From positions 5,642,001-5,706,000 of the forward strand of contig NC_079234.1 in assembly GCF_028502605.1 (NCBI RefSeq): DNA of 64,000 nt, in the 5' to 3' direction. The position numbers were made by a program, and so were the translations under genes. The notes beneath the pieces are model-generated. The model ran no database searches, was not told the DNA's origin, and saw only the letters and a program-made list of their open reading frames with translations. Origin of the DNA: Trichoderma breve (taxonomy: Eukaryota > Ascomycota > Sordariomycetes > Hypocreales > Hypocreaceae). Positions 46,801 to 60,039 of the stretch are shown one piece after another. Within the stretch, counting starts at the first letter, position 1, and each line of letters starts with the position of its first letter.

Positions 46801-47512
46801 GCTCAAAGCTCACAAGAAGGGAATCCGTCGAGCGGCAAACAACACGTTTGGTTTCATTGCCAAAGCCATCGGTCCCCAGGATGTCTTAGCCACGCTGCTG
46901 AACAACCTGAGAGTACAGGAGCGACAGTCTCGTGTCAACACCGCCGTTGCCATTGGTATCGTCGCCGAAACTTGTGCCCCGTTCACTGTCCTGCCGGCCC
47001 TGATGAACGAATACCGCGTGCCTGAGCTCAACGTCCAGAACGGTGTGCTCAAGTCCTTGTCCTTCCTGTTTGAATACATTGGCGAAATGGCAAAGGATTA
47101 TGTCTACGCCGTCACGCCTCTGCTTGAAGACGCCCTCACAGATCGAGATCAAGTGCATCGACAGACGGCCGCGTCGGTAGTCAAGCATATTGCGCTCGGT
47201 GTGGTTGGTCTTGGTTGCGAAGACGCCATGATTCACCTGCTCAACCTGCTGTATCCCAACCTCTTCGAGACCAGTCCCCACGTCATTGACCGTATCATCG
47301 AAGCCATTGAGGCCATTCGCGTGGCTGCAGGTCCTGGCTTGGTGCTCAACTACGTCTGGGCTGGACTCTTCCACCCAGCGAGAAAAGTGCGAACGCCGTA
47401 CTGGCGATTGTACAACGATGCCTACGTGGCTGCGGCCGATGCCATGGTGCCATACTATCCCAACTTGGACGACGACATTTCAGACCGACCAGAACTGGCC
47501 ATTATTCTATGA
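43856..47512 (+). CDS. U2 snRNP subunit SF3B1 (SF3b155 / Hsh155 / Prp10)
   Basis: A single 3.66-kb exon encodes 1218 residues. The disordered N-terminus carries three tryptophan ligand motifs for UHM proteins: [10 protein letters not shown] (near residue 221), [10 protein letters not shown] (near 248) and [11 protein letters not shown] (near 270). The HEAT-repeat superhelix fills the remainder; examples are [40 protein letters not shown] and [20 protein letters not shown]. The hinge segment DDQTKVRT puts a lysine (about 617) at the place of human Lys700. SF3B1 clamps the U2-branchpoint helix. Length is slightly below human (1304) because the N-terminus is shorter. Lack of introns in so long a gene contrasts with the multi-intron neighbour U2AF65. 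Confidence 0.97.
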   Translation: MSDADFETIKRLQQERNAAAAASKGSRALAASNQRNDSTKQRLTDSADNDLYDRQEADKFAGYHTSLPMGDDDDEMQDGDNTRRLVGQYTASREMIDEFARGDGVEEDDILAGKGEKSGRITDRETDYQKRRFNRVLTPTRADPFAENRAAGAAENGTSYREIMELRELEREEERVKQAIKAKLDDDSGEDAKPTLADHDKENAEAGSTEAVTSVRKRKKRWDVSSAPAGEEEVKEENGDAVKPKRSRWDQTPSVPGPDAMDAPKKRSRWDQAPSATPMGNQGLATPMHQSQATSMPTTFGTDISGRNMPLSDEELDLLLPGEAEGYKVLDPPPGYEPVRAPTHKIMATPAPQTGFMMQDPDQVRLGGKPMPAEIPGVGDLQFFKPEDMAYFGKLTDGSDENALSVDELKERKIMRLLLKIKNGTPPMRKTALRQITDNARQFGAGALFDQILPLLMEKSLEDQERHLLVKVIDRILYKLDDLVRPYVHKILVVIEPLLIDQDYYARVEGREIISNLSKAAGLATMISTMRPDIDHVDEYVRNTTARAFAVVASALGIPALLPFLRAVCRSKKSWQARHTGVKIVQQIPILMGCAVLPHLKGLVDCIAPNLSDDQTKVRTVTSLAIAALAEASNPYGIESFDDILNPLWTGARKQRGKGLAGFLKAVGYIIPLMDEEYANYYTSQIMEILLREFSSPDEEMKKVVLKVVSQCAGTEGVTAGYLKEHVLDEFFKSFWVRRMALDKRNYKQVVETTVDIGQKVGVSEILERIVNNLKDESEAYRKMTVETVEKVVASLGAADIGERLEERLIDGILHAFQEQSVEDIVMLNGFGSVVNALGTRCKPYLPQIVSTILWRLNNKSATVRQQAADLISRIAMVMKQCGEDALMGKLGIVLYEYLGEEYPEVLGSILGALRSIVTVVGISQMQPPIKDLLPRLTPILRNRHEKVQENTIDLVGRIADRGPESVNAREWMRICFELLDMLKAHKKGIRRAANNTFGFIAKAIGPQDVLATLLNNLRVQERQSRVNTAVAIGIVAETCAPFTVLPALMNEYRVPELNVQNGVLKSLSFLFEYIGEMAKDYVYAVTPLLEDALTDRDQVHRQTAASVVKHIALGVVGLGCEDAMIHLLNLLYPNLFETSPHVIDRIIEAIEAIRVAAGPGLVLNYVWAGLFHPARKVRTPYWRLYNDAYVAAADAMVPYYPNLDDDISDRPELAIIL

Positions 47513-48390
47513 TTTGTTTTTGCTACTGCTCTGCTACGACGAGTGGCTAGTGTGGTGTGATTAGGGGAGGGCCTCTTCTCCTGTATATTCAACGAAGGAG
47601 GGGGGTCGTTCATGGAGATAGGGGATACTCTGAATTTTTCTGCTTGAATTCTAATAATGTGTAAGGGTGGATTACAGTGGCATGCGTTGGGCGTTTATTC
47701 TGTTAGATTTTTCTAGGTACCGAAAAGAAAATGTGTTTTTTTCCCCCCATCTGCCCTTTTTGGAGTAACTGGATATGACAGCTGTTAGCACGGCAACGGT
47801 GATTATGTATCTTGTTTGTTGATGACGGCGGTCGAACCATCTCTGGAAGAATATTCGCTTTCGAGTTATACGAGAGGTATTCAACACGGCCACAATGACG
47901 TCGGATATGTCCTTGTTTTCGCTGGTATGTACGATGACGCCGTGAGAAAGGGCTCAAGACATGTGAAAAGCTCCCTTGAGTTGCTCGTTTCACAAAGAGA
48001 CACCTTCAGCTTCTGGGAAAGGGAAGGCTTCTTGTCTTTACCGGAATGGAGGATACCGGAGCCTGCGTCATTGTCTCGCCTCGAACTTGTTTCGTCTCAT
48101 TGCCTTGCATCGCATCGTATGCGTGTGAATCGTGATTTTTGGGGTTATTGTATTTTTGGAGGGTTTGGACTACTCTTATCTGGACATTCCAGTTGGGAAG
48201 AAGAACTGAATTGATGAAGTACAAGTACACGATCATATATTGATGGATTCATCTGTGTTGTATCTGCAGCCTAGAGCCTGAACCATGCAGCAAACTCAAC
48301 GATGTGGACACTTTATATGAGTAAAGAGGGCAAAAAGAAGAGTTATAGCAACAAAAAGGAAAGTGCTACACAAACAACAAAAAATGAAGC
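47513..48390. other. SF3B1 3' flank
   Basis: About 880 bp after the SF3B1 stop and before the tRNA gene. It contains T-rich and C-rich tracts (47730-47750). Frames of up to 132 codons cross it but look random. I see no gene. Confidence 0.45.
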
Positions 48391-48474
48391 TGCCCACTAT
48401 CAGAGTCGAACTGATCACCTTGTCATGTCAAGTGAAATTACTAGTGACACGCTATACCGCTTAGCCAAGCGGGC
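48391..48474 (-). tRNA. tRNA-Thr (AGT anticodon) with a 7-nt intron
   Basis: On the minus strand the 84-nt sequence folds as a tRNA. The acceptor arm is GCCCGCT pairing with AGTGGGC (one G-T pair), followed by discriminator A. The D arm is GCT...AGC around the AAGCGGTAT loop. The anticodon stem TGTCA pairs with TGACA around CTAGTA, a 7-nt intron after position 37, and T. The T arm ATCAG/CTGAT encloses TTCGACT, a good B box. Anticodon AGT reads ACT/ACC after A-to-I change. The intron is short but in the canonical place. tRNA genes need only internal promoters; a T-run terminator should lie below 48391, where GTTTG and T-rich DNA are seen on that strand. Confidence 0.9.
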
Positions 48475-51291
48475 CGAGAGCTCGTGAGTTGATGCTCGGG
48501 CTGGCATAACCGACTCATAAAACTGCCAAACTTCATCTCATCTCATCTCATCTCGTTTTTATCTACAGCAAAATGTGTAAAAACTACAAAAGCAAAGGCC
48601 AAGAGAAATGAGAATGGGATTGACGTCACTAGATGCCAATGCCTTTGTGCCTTTGTGACTTTTTGTCCTTTTGAAATCTCGTCTGCCTAATCTGATTTGC
48701 ATCTGCTCACGCTCAATGTCTCACTTTGGGCGTGAGCAATTCTCTCCAGCCCCCTGCAATGTCTCAGTCGTCGAGAGAGAAATCAAGAGCATGGAAGAGG
48801 TGATTGGTGCTACTACGAGATGTATGGTCACTACGGCATAGTACTTGCATGCGCCACCAGCACGAATTACATATCACGGTAAGCAAAGTCAGAAAAGAGA
48901 GAAAGAAAAAGAAAAAATAAGAGACAAGAAACCAAGTCAAGACGAGACATGCATGCATACGAGCACACAATGTCGCACAATGAAACGACGCTAAGAGATG
49001 CAGCCAAAAAATCTCTTCTCTCAATGCTGCCGTACTCGTACATACTGTAGTACTCCGTAATGTGCTGTAAAGTAGATGAAATGGCCTCCATCTTCATCGT
49101 TCTCCCCTCTTTGCCAGCGTGCATATGCCGCATGCATGCAGCAAAATGGTGATTCAAAGCCCCGTCGTGCAGTAGCGCCGCAGGAAGCAGATACTTGGAG
49201 TAAGCAGTGCGTGCAGCTACTAATGCAGGCCGTAAATAAGTTTGCACAAGACGGAAAAAGAAAGAAGAAAAAAGGGCAAAGGATAGATTTCGTGTTTGCC
49301 GAAGTCGATTCCTTTGGTTGGCTGGATGGGATGGGATGGGATGTTGGGGGGACAAAACAGGACCCGGCTAAAATAAAAGGCGAGCTTAACGAGCACAAAA
49401 GAGAGAGAGAAATGCCGGGAATAAAGGAAAAAAGGCGGTCGGGATGTTGAATATTCGGGTGTGTCCCAGACAAGAGAAGCCATCCGAATTCACCAATAGC
49501 AATGGCTGGTATGAAAACGCAGACATTGTTGCTGTGGTTGTATGTAGCAGGCAGTTGGTAGCGGCAGCAGATATCAAATACTTTTTGCAGTAGCATCGGG
49601 ATGGGGGGCAACGGCACGCCCCCCCCATGCAGCTACTACATTCTGTAATATGCACGAGGAGGTGACACGAAAGCCTGTGGCAATGTCTCGAGGTAATGTC
49701 CGAAAGGAGTTGATGCTATTTCTCCTTTCTGAACGGTCCTAGGACGGACTCGAAAAGGGCCAACAGCCTCTGGCCGACACGGCTCCGATTCCTGGAATGT
49801 CGACCTGGGCTGGGGATAATGGCAGAAGCATTTCATCTGATTTCGCTGTTGGTCAGGGAAATCACAAGATGACGCTCTCCGACGGCATTTGACTGCTCTC
49901 TACCGTACTCGTATGCTGTTCGGACCCATGGCGCGGGTTAGGACTCAATCTCAGGATGGAGTGGCACAGCATCGTCATCCAACAACAACAGAATTTGTTG
50001 GCGCAGACCACATGAACCCAACGCCACGGCGACGGAGAAAGATACCGCCAAAGCGGGCTTGGAGGCACCTTTTGGAGCAACAGCTTCAGAAGGAGAGCGA
50101 GACACAAGTCGTACAACAGCCATTGGGAGAAAAGCAATGGCCACCCAGGAAACAAAAAGGAGGCGCCGCCATGTCTCGGCGAGTCTGAACAGCGGAATCC
50201 TAGTAAGACAGCTCTGTCCATTTCAATGCTCGAAAAATGTGACGGGAGTTGGGGAGTCATGTCGCAACGCGTTCGTGGATTGGAAGTAATCAATCAATCA
50301 TGCACAATGGCAAGGCGTTCTCCCATGCCGCTGGGCTTCTGTCCGTATGACAATGTGAAGAAGGTTCATCATGAATGGTTACGACGACTAACAAACAGCT
50401 CTGGTCAGCGCAGATGCACGCTTTCAGAGCGCCAGTGAAGACGATCAAGGCTTACTACTCTCCAGTGACATGCAATAGCAATCCTACCGTTTGTATTGGG
50501 GAAAGGTGGTGATGAGGCGTTTACGCTGTTGATTCCCTCGCTGTCTCACAACCACTTCGAAGAAGCAGTGCAGTCATAAGTTAACGTGCGATAAATGTGA
50601 GTTGACACTGTATATTTGTGACACACGGGTGGTGGGGGGCTGCTGTTATGTGCCCATGGCCAGCGGGTCTACAGCGAGAGCGACAGTCTGTTGCAGCGCT
50701 TGGGAGTGAGGTTGACGTCATGAATAGAGGCAGTCGGTCGTTGGCCGAAGCACGCAATGGACAGGCACATTTGCACTGTGCGAGGCCGAGGTACTCTTAC
50801 GAAGTAGGTAGGGGAGGCGAAAAGGGCTGGTCATCAATGGGCGGCAACTCTGTAAGAAGCGAGAAAATAGAGAAATTGACAAGATGACAAGTAGGAAAAG
50901 AAAACCAAAACCAAAAACACAAGAGCCGTCGGCAACCAATTACCAGGCTACGGGGAAACAAGCCTCGGCTCCTTTTTTTTCAACAGGCGAATCCCTGCTC
51001 CATCCAGACAAACTATCAAACACATGTTGCATCCAGAAACCCAGCGTCAAGGTACCCGGGATAAGGTAGGCGGCGCATTGATTCTAGAACACGCGCCCAG
51101 AGGCAGATCTGACGTTGATCGTGGCCTCTTGGTTTCTTGGCTCCAGAGCAAGGTAAGGGAGAACCTGAAGATCACGGCTCAACGAGGCCTTTCCCGCACG
51201 TGTCTGGCAAGGCCGATCTCTCCACCTTGGCCTCAACTCTATTTGCACAACCATTTTCCGAGGTGAGAGGAGTTTTATGTGTGCATGTAGT

Positions 51292-51309
51292 AGTGGTGGT
51301 GGTGGTGGT
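51292..51309. repeat. (GTG)n microsatellite
   Basis: Six GTG/GGT units in the flbC upstream desert. Confidence 0.85.
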
Positions 51310-54300
51310 AGACAACTATCGTCGGTTTTCCGTTGGATGACACGGAACATGTGAGATATGGGCTACTACTGTACTTTGGTACTGACTGACACACAAGCCG
51401 ATGATTACTGTACAGTACATGTGATGAAGGGGGGGAGGGCTAAACAGAGAATGGGCACTTGTTTTTCCCTTTTCCTTCTTTTTGGTATGGGGAGATTACT
51501 GTAATACCTAGGTACTCGACAGATTAGCCATGGGGGGATGGGTAATGGGCAAATTTGTCAAATGACAGAGGGTGGTTGGTTAGCAAGAAGGTGAAGAGAG
51601 CGGTGTGAGCGAGCTGAAGGAGGGAATCGGCACTTGGGTATCCCTGGATGAATGCTTGTTCGCTCGCTCGCTCGCTCAACGGCTTTTACCTCCGCCGCAT
51701 CCGCCCAATCTTGTGTGTGTGTGCGTGTTGGGCTCTTGTGACATGAACACAGTGGGCGGAGATGTGATGGAGACTGTACTTGCATGGGAGCACCTTGTCT
51801 GGTCTCTAGAGCTCTGGTGCTGCACTCTCTGTAACTACGAAAACGATACGGAGCATATCGTGTAGGTAATATGAAGGTATCCCTGCCGTGAAATAAATGG
51901 ACGGCTGTTGTATTTTACACGCTATCATGTAATTGGTATGTAGCACGTACTCGTACGGCACTCGTATGGCTATGAAGTATCCAATGCCAAATGAGGGTGC
52001 CACAACAACACGCACACCCAAAAAGACGGCAAGGAAATATCATCATGTGGATAAAGTGCAAAGAAAGGAAATAAAATCACAGATTGCGACGAATGACTGA
52101 CTGACCAACTGACTCCTCCCCATGCAACCAGCACCACATAACCATCCCGTCAACAAAACTAATCCTTAGTAGCGGTACCACCTGCACACGGCCGTATTTA
52201 GTATTCGCCCACAACCCGTTTCTGGTCGCCGACCTGAGATGCCCGCCGGCGTGTTACTCGAACGCTGCAAATTACATTACATTAGGCTTGCTCCAACCTC
52301 TCTTTCATCTGGGGGACATGCTGGGGCTAGTGCTGGGTGCATGTAATTTCCAGCGGAACAAGGCCTTGGCTAAACGGCTCGCTCAATTAGCAAGCCCTGT
52401 TCTCCACCAGCGGGGGACGAGGAGCAAGCATCTTCGTGGTTTGTGAGTGAAAGGAAGGGCAAAAATACGAAGTCGCAGTGCTAAAATCATACATCATCAG
52501 GACTCACTCACAAACATATGGCAGTGAAAATTAAACAATGGCATGACTTTTTTGTTTGTTTCTTCTTCTTGTAGCTAGCCGGGTAAATGTATCAGTCATT
52601 TTAGGGATCAAACGATGCCACCATCGTATCGTATGCGGCTGGCGGAGTGGCATCACATCAGCCGGCACCCGCCCTATCTGCCGGTATTGGCGCGGACGAT
52701 CGTCGCCGCCAAAATATATCGGGTATCTGGTATTTAATCTCGAGGCAAGTACTAGCAAGGCAGCAAATAAAGTGCATGGCAATCTCTTTTTTGCGGTTCA
52801 TGGGGCCTATCACGGGTTCTATTAGAGATGTTCTAGTCATGTACGTTATATTCTGCCGCCAAGCATCGACTCGTAGGTTCCCCCCCTTCGCTTGGTGGAT
52901 GGAAGCATTGCTGGGCAGTATTGTAATCATATCGGCTTCTCCAGAGACCATGTATAGCTGATTACATGTAGGCGATTCAGCTCATCCCCTCACTATCCAC
53001 TTACACCGAGTAAAATCTTTCCGCTCTTTCTGGCTTCTTCCAACCCACAACGGCGTATCACTTTAGAGGAACCGAATCAACATCTTTTTAGGGCAACCCG
53101 AAGCCGGAACAGCACTTGTCCACTTGTTCTGTTCCATGGGGAATTGTCGCATTCCCCGAGCCGGAGAAAAAAAAAAAAGACACTGTGCTCTCCCAGCTGG
53201 TGGAGCTTCGACACCCCTTGGACGGAAAAGCGAGAAGAAGGGATCCCTAGTCCAAGTTGGCGCGTTTCATGTGTCCCAATCTGGCCTACCGCCTCCGCAC
53301 CCAAATCCTCGGTTTATGGGAGAGAGTTTGTAAAAAGGAAAAAAAAATGCATACGAGTACATGGATGTCCGGTACTCGCAGTCCTCCGCTTAGAAAGAAG
53401 CGTCTCAGACAGCGCGAACTCGGGTCTCATTTGGGGTGAGAAAAGAAAGGTAAAAACACGAGAACAACACTCTTAGGAATGTGAAGAGAAAAGAAAAGAA
53501 GAACAATATCACACACAAAAGAAAGGAGCAGAAAAGAAAAAGAGAAACGCAAAAAGAGGTCCGTGGTGCTGGCTGTGCCAGTCGCAGACCTGAGCTTGTG
53601 ATTCGCGTCCTCGTACCGGCACACCCAAAGGGAGCCTCTCTCATCTCCACCCCAACTCCAGCTGTTGGGGGTCGCTGTGAAATGGCACTTTCTCTCTGGC
53701 TCTCTCTCTTCGCCAGAGAGAGAGAGGCCAGTGGAGAAGCTGTTGCTGTTGTCAAATGCCATTTCATCTTACTGTATTGCTTCTTGCTGCCGTTTTCTTG
53801 GCTGTTTGACTTGACCTGACACTTCCTCCCCCCGTATTACGCACCGCTGCCTTAATCAAAATATGGCTTCATAAAAACGGAAAAGCCGCTGATGTTTAAT
53901 AACATGCCTTCTAAAAAAAGAAAAGACAAGACAAGAGGAAACGAAGAGTGAATGAGTATCCACCACCAAAAGGGCCTTTTTTAAACTTTTTCCCCCATGT
54001 CGTCTGCGTTCCTTTTTACACCAGACGGCATCTAAATCATGAGAGCGCCATTGTGATACAGGCAGCACTGTGTGTGGTTTCCGGGGGAGTACCAGTAGTA
54101 CAGGTGACAGCATCTTTTAAGATGAGATTCTTCGGGACAAGGATTTGATCCTAAAAAGGACCTTTGCATATAGGTAGGGTGTGGATGGAGGTAAGCCAGT
54201 GATCGAAGAGATGGACGGCAATCTGAGCATGGCGATGTTTGCACATGCAGTACATTTGCCTCGGGAGACGGTATCGTAGACTGCAGCAACGCACCTTGAG

Positions 54301-56296
54301 CTTGATCAGCATCTACCTAGGCATCAGATGCTATTGAGGAGAAGCAGCAGCAGCAGCAGCCATTTCTCCTCTCCTCTTCTCCAATTTCCCTTTTTCCCGT
54401 TTTTGCTTGTTTAGTATACTTCTTCTTCCACTTATTATTATTAGTACAGAAACACCAGTCACGCGGTTGCTCTTCTAAATTGCCACTCAGCTCGTGTGTA
54501 CTCGTAGGAAAGCACCCTTGATATTGGCCACCACTCTTGAATTACTCGTACAAGATGGAACAGTACCCAATGTACTCGTACACCGGAGTATCACACAGGC
54601 CGCTTATTTTCGTGAGCCGTCTGCTGGGCACTCACACTCACATTCACACACAAACCTCAACCCAATCTTGAGCCGCAACGAGATTGCCCAAGCCAAAAGG
54701 TCAGCCACAACCAGACTGGCGGACTCCAGCGCCACTTGCGGACGGAACAAGACAAGGGGGAGGTTGTTGCTAGCGAGTTTTGAAAGAGGTGAAGAGAGAG
54801 GCAACAAGAACAAGCAACAAGCTAGTTCCCATCAACCGGTGGAGCTGCCGCAAGTGGTGGGTCCGTTTGGCATCCTTTGTGATGGCCGGCTAGCGGGAGC
54901 ATTTTCTCGATCCCTGGAGCGGTTGAGCGGCCATCGTTAACACCGATCGCGGGAGCCCTGCTGGGCCGGTAAGGAGATGGCCGGCAGACATGGGCATTTT
55001 CATCAGCAAGCAAACCGCACAGTACAGTTTGATGGTTTCTCCTTTTTGTCTGCTGGGCCAGATATGCCATACCGGTACCTGTCAAGCTGTATCTGGCTTC
55101 GTGCTGGTGGCAGTTCCGTTGCTACATGTACATGCATCCATCACTTCTCTCCCCCCCTCCCTATTGCCCGTCTATATGCGGCTACTTTACGAGGGACCAC
55201 GCCTTGCATTGCACAACACAAGGCCCAAGCAATAAGCACCATCAAATTTAGCTCTTGCTCATATTCTCCGTACGACGTTTCAGCCGGCAGCATTCTGTCT
55301 CTGCCTTCTTCCTTGGTCGTAGTTTGAAATCTTGATGCATCGTATCGTGTCAAGGCAGCTGTTGATGTGATGGGGTGGGTGGTGCCCCCCTCGTAGGCGA
55401 TTTTATTCCCGGCGGAAGCCTGCAGCTCCGGGGGGGTCCCAGCGCCACTCCCAGCGCACTGTCCGTCAACCCTAAACACAAGCAGCCTAGGGGGGGGCCC
55501 CCAGTGACGTATATTTTGGAGCTGAAAATACAGTGTTGACTCTAAATACACTGTGTTGTCTGTCCTAGGACTTTCGTTGCGCGCTGAAGAGGGCGGTAAG
55601 CGGCGACGGCGATGCTATTGGGCTGCTTCCGTGCGAATGAGGATTCAGATGTATGTCCGCTTGGCAAGGATATTCCGCAACAGATGGATACTGCTAATAT
55701 GTGCTGTCTTTTGGTATGGATACACTTTTTGGTGCTACTAGTAAGGTACGAGTATTAATGTGTAATTGTGATTTGGAGAAGGCAAGAAAAGAGTGAGGCA
55801 GCCAAAGCACCGATGGGGAAATAGACGGAGCTAATTCCATTGGCGGGCTGGGTATGTAGCTATGTAGCATGCAACGCAATTTGCTCAGCAGACAGAAAAG
55901 AAAAAAATGAAGAGTGAATGATGCTATACGATAAAACTTAGTCCGCCCTGCATGTGTCTAAAACGGAGCAAGATACAGGATAGCGCAGGCGACAAGAAAA
56001 GAAGAGGGGCGGAGGCATATACTCGTAGTTCACAGGTGGTCGTCGCACGTGTCGCGTAGTTGTGATGCATCTTCCCAGGGAGGAGGCTGAGAATAGAGAA
56101 TCCAATCTGAAAATAAGCCTGGGCTGCCAAGATGCGTCAAGCACACTTTCGCGGAGCCCCATCCGTTTGAGCACAATGACGAAAGTCGAGGGCCAAAAAC
56201 TTGCTTGAGATGCTGCAACCCGTCCATGAGATGACGATGACGGGCATTTCATCCGACAGCCCGGTTTTGGAGAAGGGAGGGGGATGGGGATGGGGA

Positions 56297-56308
56297 GGGG
56301 GGGGGGGG
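56297..56308. repeat. G12 homopolymer in a G-rich tract
   Basis: An uninterrupted G run, preceded by further G4 runs (56276-56295) on the plus strand. The cluster of G4 runs has G-quadruplex potential. Confidence 0.85.
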
Positions 56309-59300
56309 TCCCAGCTTTCTTTTGGGATTGATTGACTTGGTCGTTTGTCTCATCAACACATGGACTGCATGGGGGGTGATGTCCAAAGAGAGCCGTCGAG
56401 CCTTGGCGCGGGGAAAAGGACAAGGCAGAGCCGTTCAGCTAGTAACAAGTAACAACGCAAGCCAGCCAGCAAGAAAAAGAGACCAACAACAGGTAATACG
56501 ATAGGTGTGGTGATGGTGGAGGTTATCGTGATGAGATCCACCGAAACGGTCATAGGCGCAGAAGTTGGCTTGCTTTTTGCTTGGTGGCTAGCCGCCCCTC
56601 CCCTTCTCTTCTCTCCCCGCAGGGCGAGCGTGCTTTGGCTCAGGCTCACCTCAGAACGTTGCGTGGTGTGCGCAGACTTGGCCGTTTTGGCTTATTATAC
56701 GTATGTGTGATTGTGCTTTGATCCATCTGCAGTCCGTTTTGAGAACAAGGCTGCCTGTCGTGACCCTCCCTGCCTCACTTTGGGCGTAGTGATATCGTCA
56801 ACTGTATCTCATCTCAGTGTGTTGATACCTTATATGACATGTACCTACCCTTGACACTGCACCTACACGCACAGCTCTTCGCTCTACCGCTTTAGATTTC
56901 AAGCTAAAAAGATTAAAAATTTCATCATCAGTCATTCTAATACTCCCTTGGCCTCCATCATGTCTCATCGTTCCTCCTCTCTGTCATTGCCATGCCTCTG
57001 TTTGTGCCCAGTTGTACGCCCTGCATCCCATCGCTCTCTTTCTCTGTGATCACGGCAGTATATTGCGTACCAGCCCTTTTTCCTGTCCTGTCCCTCCCCC
57101 CCCCACCCACCCCGGACCGGCGTCGACGCCGTGCATTTCTCTGCCTTGGTGCTTCTTTTCGTTCCCCTGTTTGCCCGTAGCCAAAGAAAATCGCCAGCCA
57201 GAAGCTAGAGTGAGGGCCCTTTACGTCAGGGCTGCCAACTGCATCAACACCCGGGTCGGCCAAAAAGCTGGACCCCACCGGGCCGGCTGGATCCCTGTCG
57301 CTCCGTGTTCCGCACGGGGTGCCGTACGGAGTACTCGGCTCGTACTCCGTATGAAGAATTTCGCTGGCCAGGACGCACTGGGGGATGGTAAGGATTGATG
57401 ACTTTTTGGAGTGTGGTTGAGAGACCCCCGTACCCGGCATGCACCCTATCCGATACGGCCAAGCTCCCCCCTCAGCTAGACAGATTGCTTTTTTGCTCCC
57501 TTGTCGTGTCTGGTTTCGACAGAGGAGCAAATGTCGGTGCTTCTTTTTTTTTTTTTTCTGTGTGTGGCCAGCAGAGAAGATGAAGTGCTCCTATTTATTT
57601 TACTTGTAATTACCACCAACCAAGGTTCATCCTGCTTCTACTACGTTACTTGCTTAGCCAGGTACTACTTAACTTACATGACTCTTGTTCCTTTTGCAAT
57701 CAAATATCCATCGTTGCGTGCCTAGTACAGTACAGTGTCTATAATTTCGCCATCCACCAAACACACACGAACACATACACACACGCACACACACAGCTCT
57801 GCACATTTCGGCATTCTTGCTCGCTCGCTGTCTGCCCCCCCTGCATAATCTCCTTCGCAGAGCCGTCCGTCTCTCTCTCCGCAGTGGCGGCAAAGAGCCA
57901 ACAATCCACCTGTCTGTCGCAGGCCCCTGGTCAAACTGCCGTAGCCTTATCCAACAAGCATCAGATTCTGTCGTCTGGCCCACCCGCACCTTTTGGCCGC
58001 ATCCCTGCTTTGCCCTGTCCTTGTCCCGGGGTTGGCACTCGTACCGTGCGAGACAGTGCGCGATGGACACGGCTCCTTGGGTACATTCGCCAGGTGCGCA
58101 TGCCAGCAGGGGGGAGGTACCCAGCTCCTCGTACTCCGTGCCGCGCAACTCCACAACTGCCAGCCCATACAGTGTACAGTACAGCAACTTCCAGCTCCTT
58201 CATCCAATTCTTTGCGCTGCTGCGTTCAGTACTGGGTAGCTTTGTATGCGCAATCCCTTTGCCACTTGTAGACATGTTCTGTGAGATATACCTGTACTTG
58301 ATGCGCCTGGTACTTAGTATTATGGTAGAATGAACGCAGCCAACATCCAGCTTCAACAACTCCTCTCTCTCTACATCCGCTACCAAAAGTGTTGCTAGTG
58401 CTCGTACAGTACAGTATACAGTGCACAGTCCAGCACAGTCTGCTCCTGCCTTCCTCCACCCCACCCCACCCGTGTGTCCACACCCCCCCTGTCGTGCCTT
58501 CCCAGTCCCACAGATTGCATCTCCACCCCCCTTTCAGATCCACGCTCGCTGGGCTTTTGCTTGTCTCGCTGTCGACATCATGGCTTCCTGCTAGCTGGCC
58601 CGCGTACTGCCTACTTGTCGTCCGCTCGCATTCACCTGCGTTGTGCAGGTACCAGTACTCTGTATTTACTCGAATGTACCGAACTGGCTGCACACAGTCT
58701 GTACTGTAAGGTAGAATGAATCAAGGTACCTCTCACCTCACTCTCACCTGTAGTATCAAACGCTCTGCTTGGCTTCGTGCCTCGTCTCTGCATTGCATTG
58801 GATCTTACTCGTAACACAACACAAAGCATCTCCTCCCCCCCTCTTGGTGCTGAATTGACTTCATTCCATTGTGCCCAGTACATCATCGTGCAATCTCTCC
58901 AAGATACAAGGTACCTCGCTGTCTTTGCCTTGTCTCAAAACTTGCCACTACCAAGTACAATCGCAGCATCAGCTATAGAGGTAGCATTCTCTCTTTTCGC
59001 CTCCTCGTCTTTCTCCTCCTCCCCCTCCATCGTGTCTGTGAAATCTCAAACTCAAACCAAACCATCTTTTTGCAGCGCATACCTCATACTGGAACCGTCA
59101 TCAAAGACAACAAGCAATCGCCGCATTCGCAACAAAGACAAGCCCCCAACTTCTTTTTCCCCTGCCCGCTTCTGCGCACTTTCTGGAGACCCTGCCAGGA
59201 AGTAAGTCTTCAAACTTGTTTTTTTATCCCTCTCCCCATACGCCATATCCATATCCATATCAACCAAGCACAAGCACAAGCAGTCGTCATCATCCCTATC

Positions 59301-60039
59301 ATTCCCAGCATCTTCTCTCTCCTCTTCGCCTTCTCCATACTCTCCACCGCGATTTGGCCATTGCGCTGCTCCATAACGGAGTTTTGGTGGTTCCCTGTGG
59401 GTTTCTCCCAAATGCTCGTCACTTAATTCAACTAGCCTGCAGCCCTCCCCGGCCGGTTCTTGTTCCTAGGGCCATCCACAATACATCCATCCTCTAGCAC
59501 CTAGCATTACCCTACCACTACCAATACCTTGCCTGCTTTCATCGCCGCAACCCTGTCGCCTCGGGCTTTGCGAAAGGGACATTGGCCTGCCGATCACTTT
59601 GCACCACACAGCCAGAGTCGTCACACCAGGCCAACCTGGGACCTCCTCTGGCATCCCGCTAAAACTGACGCACGTCAACTCACTGACCCAAGGACACACT
59701 TAAGACTTCGCTGATCCCACCTTGGTCCTCCCGACAAATCGCTCCCAACTCCAGACGGGATCTTCTTGACTTTTGGACTGTGTTACCGACTTGGCAATCT
59801 TCTAGTCGGGATCCCGCATTTGATCAACAAACCTTCTTTTGCTCTCCCACGCACCACACACACACACGCAACGCACATCACATCACCCGAATAACGTCTC
59901 CTGTTGTCAAAGATCACTTAGACAAAAAAGAAAGAAGACGAAGAAAGAAGAAAAAAGAAAGGATTATCGGGCCTTGCAACACAATTACACTACACTTTCA
60001 ATATTCGATCGCCACTGCACTGCACTACATATTACAACC

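Larger units (their letters stand above)
48475..60039. other. 11.6-kb gene desert upstream of flbC
   Basis: No coding sequence is supportable here despite frames of up to 227 codons, which overlap others on the opposite strand and are low complexity. Contents noted: TCATC repeat (48532-48554), many TACTCGTA/TACTCCGTA motifs (from 49033 to 58813), four GTACAGTACA motifs (51410, 57725, 58174, 58404), a G12 tract (56297-56308), a GTG repeat (51292-51309) and an AGC repeat near 54342-54360. From about 57.6 kb the plus strand is C/T-rich, resembling a long flbC promoter plus leader. A donor-like GTAAGT at 59202-59207 may start a leader intron (inference). Confidence 0.5.

Noticed and set aside
49862..50293. 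143-codon minus-strand frame rich in Leu, Ser and Trp
   Set aside because: A long opposite-strand frame covers the same bases. The composition is random-like and no splice context improves it.
53405..53819. Overlapping 110-120-codon frames on both strands
   Set aside because: They arise from an A/G-rich strand that gives Phe/Leu/Ser or Lys/Glu/Arg runs in several frames.
57650..58333. 227-codon open frame on the plus strand
   Set aside because: It begins in C/T-rich leader-like DNA, contains simple-sequence runs, overlaps several equally long opposite-strand frames, and shows no family features.
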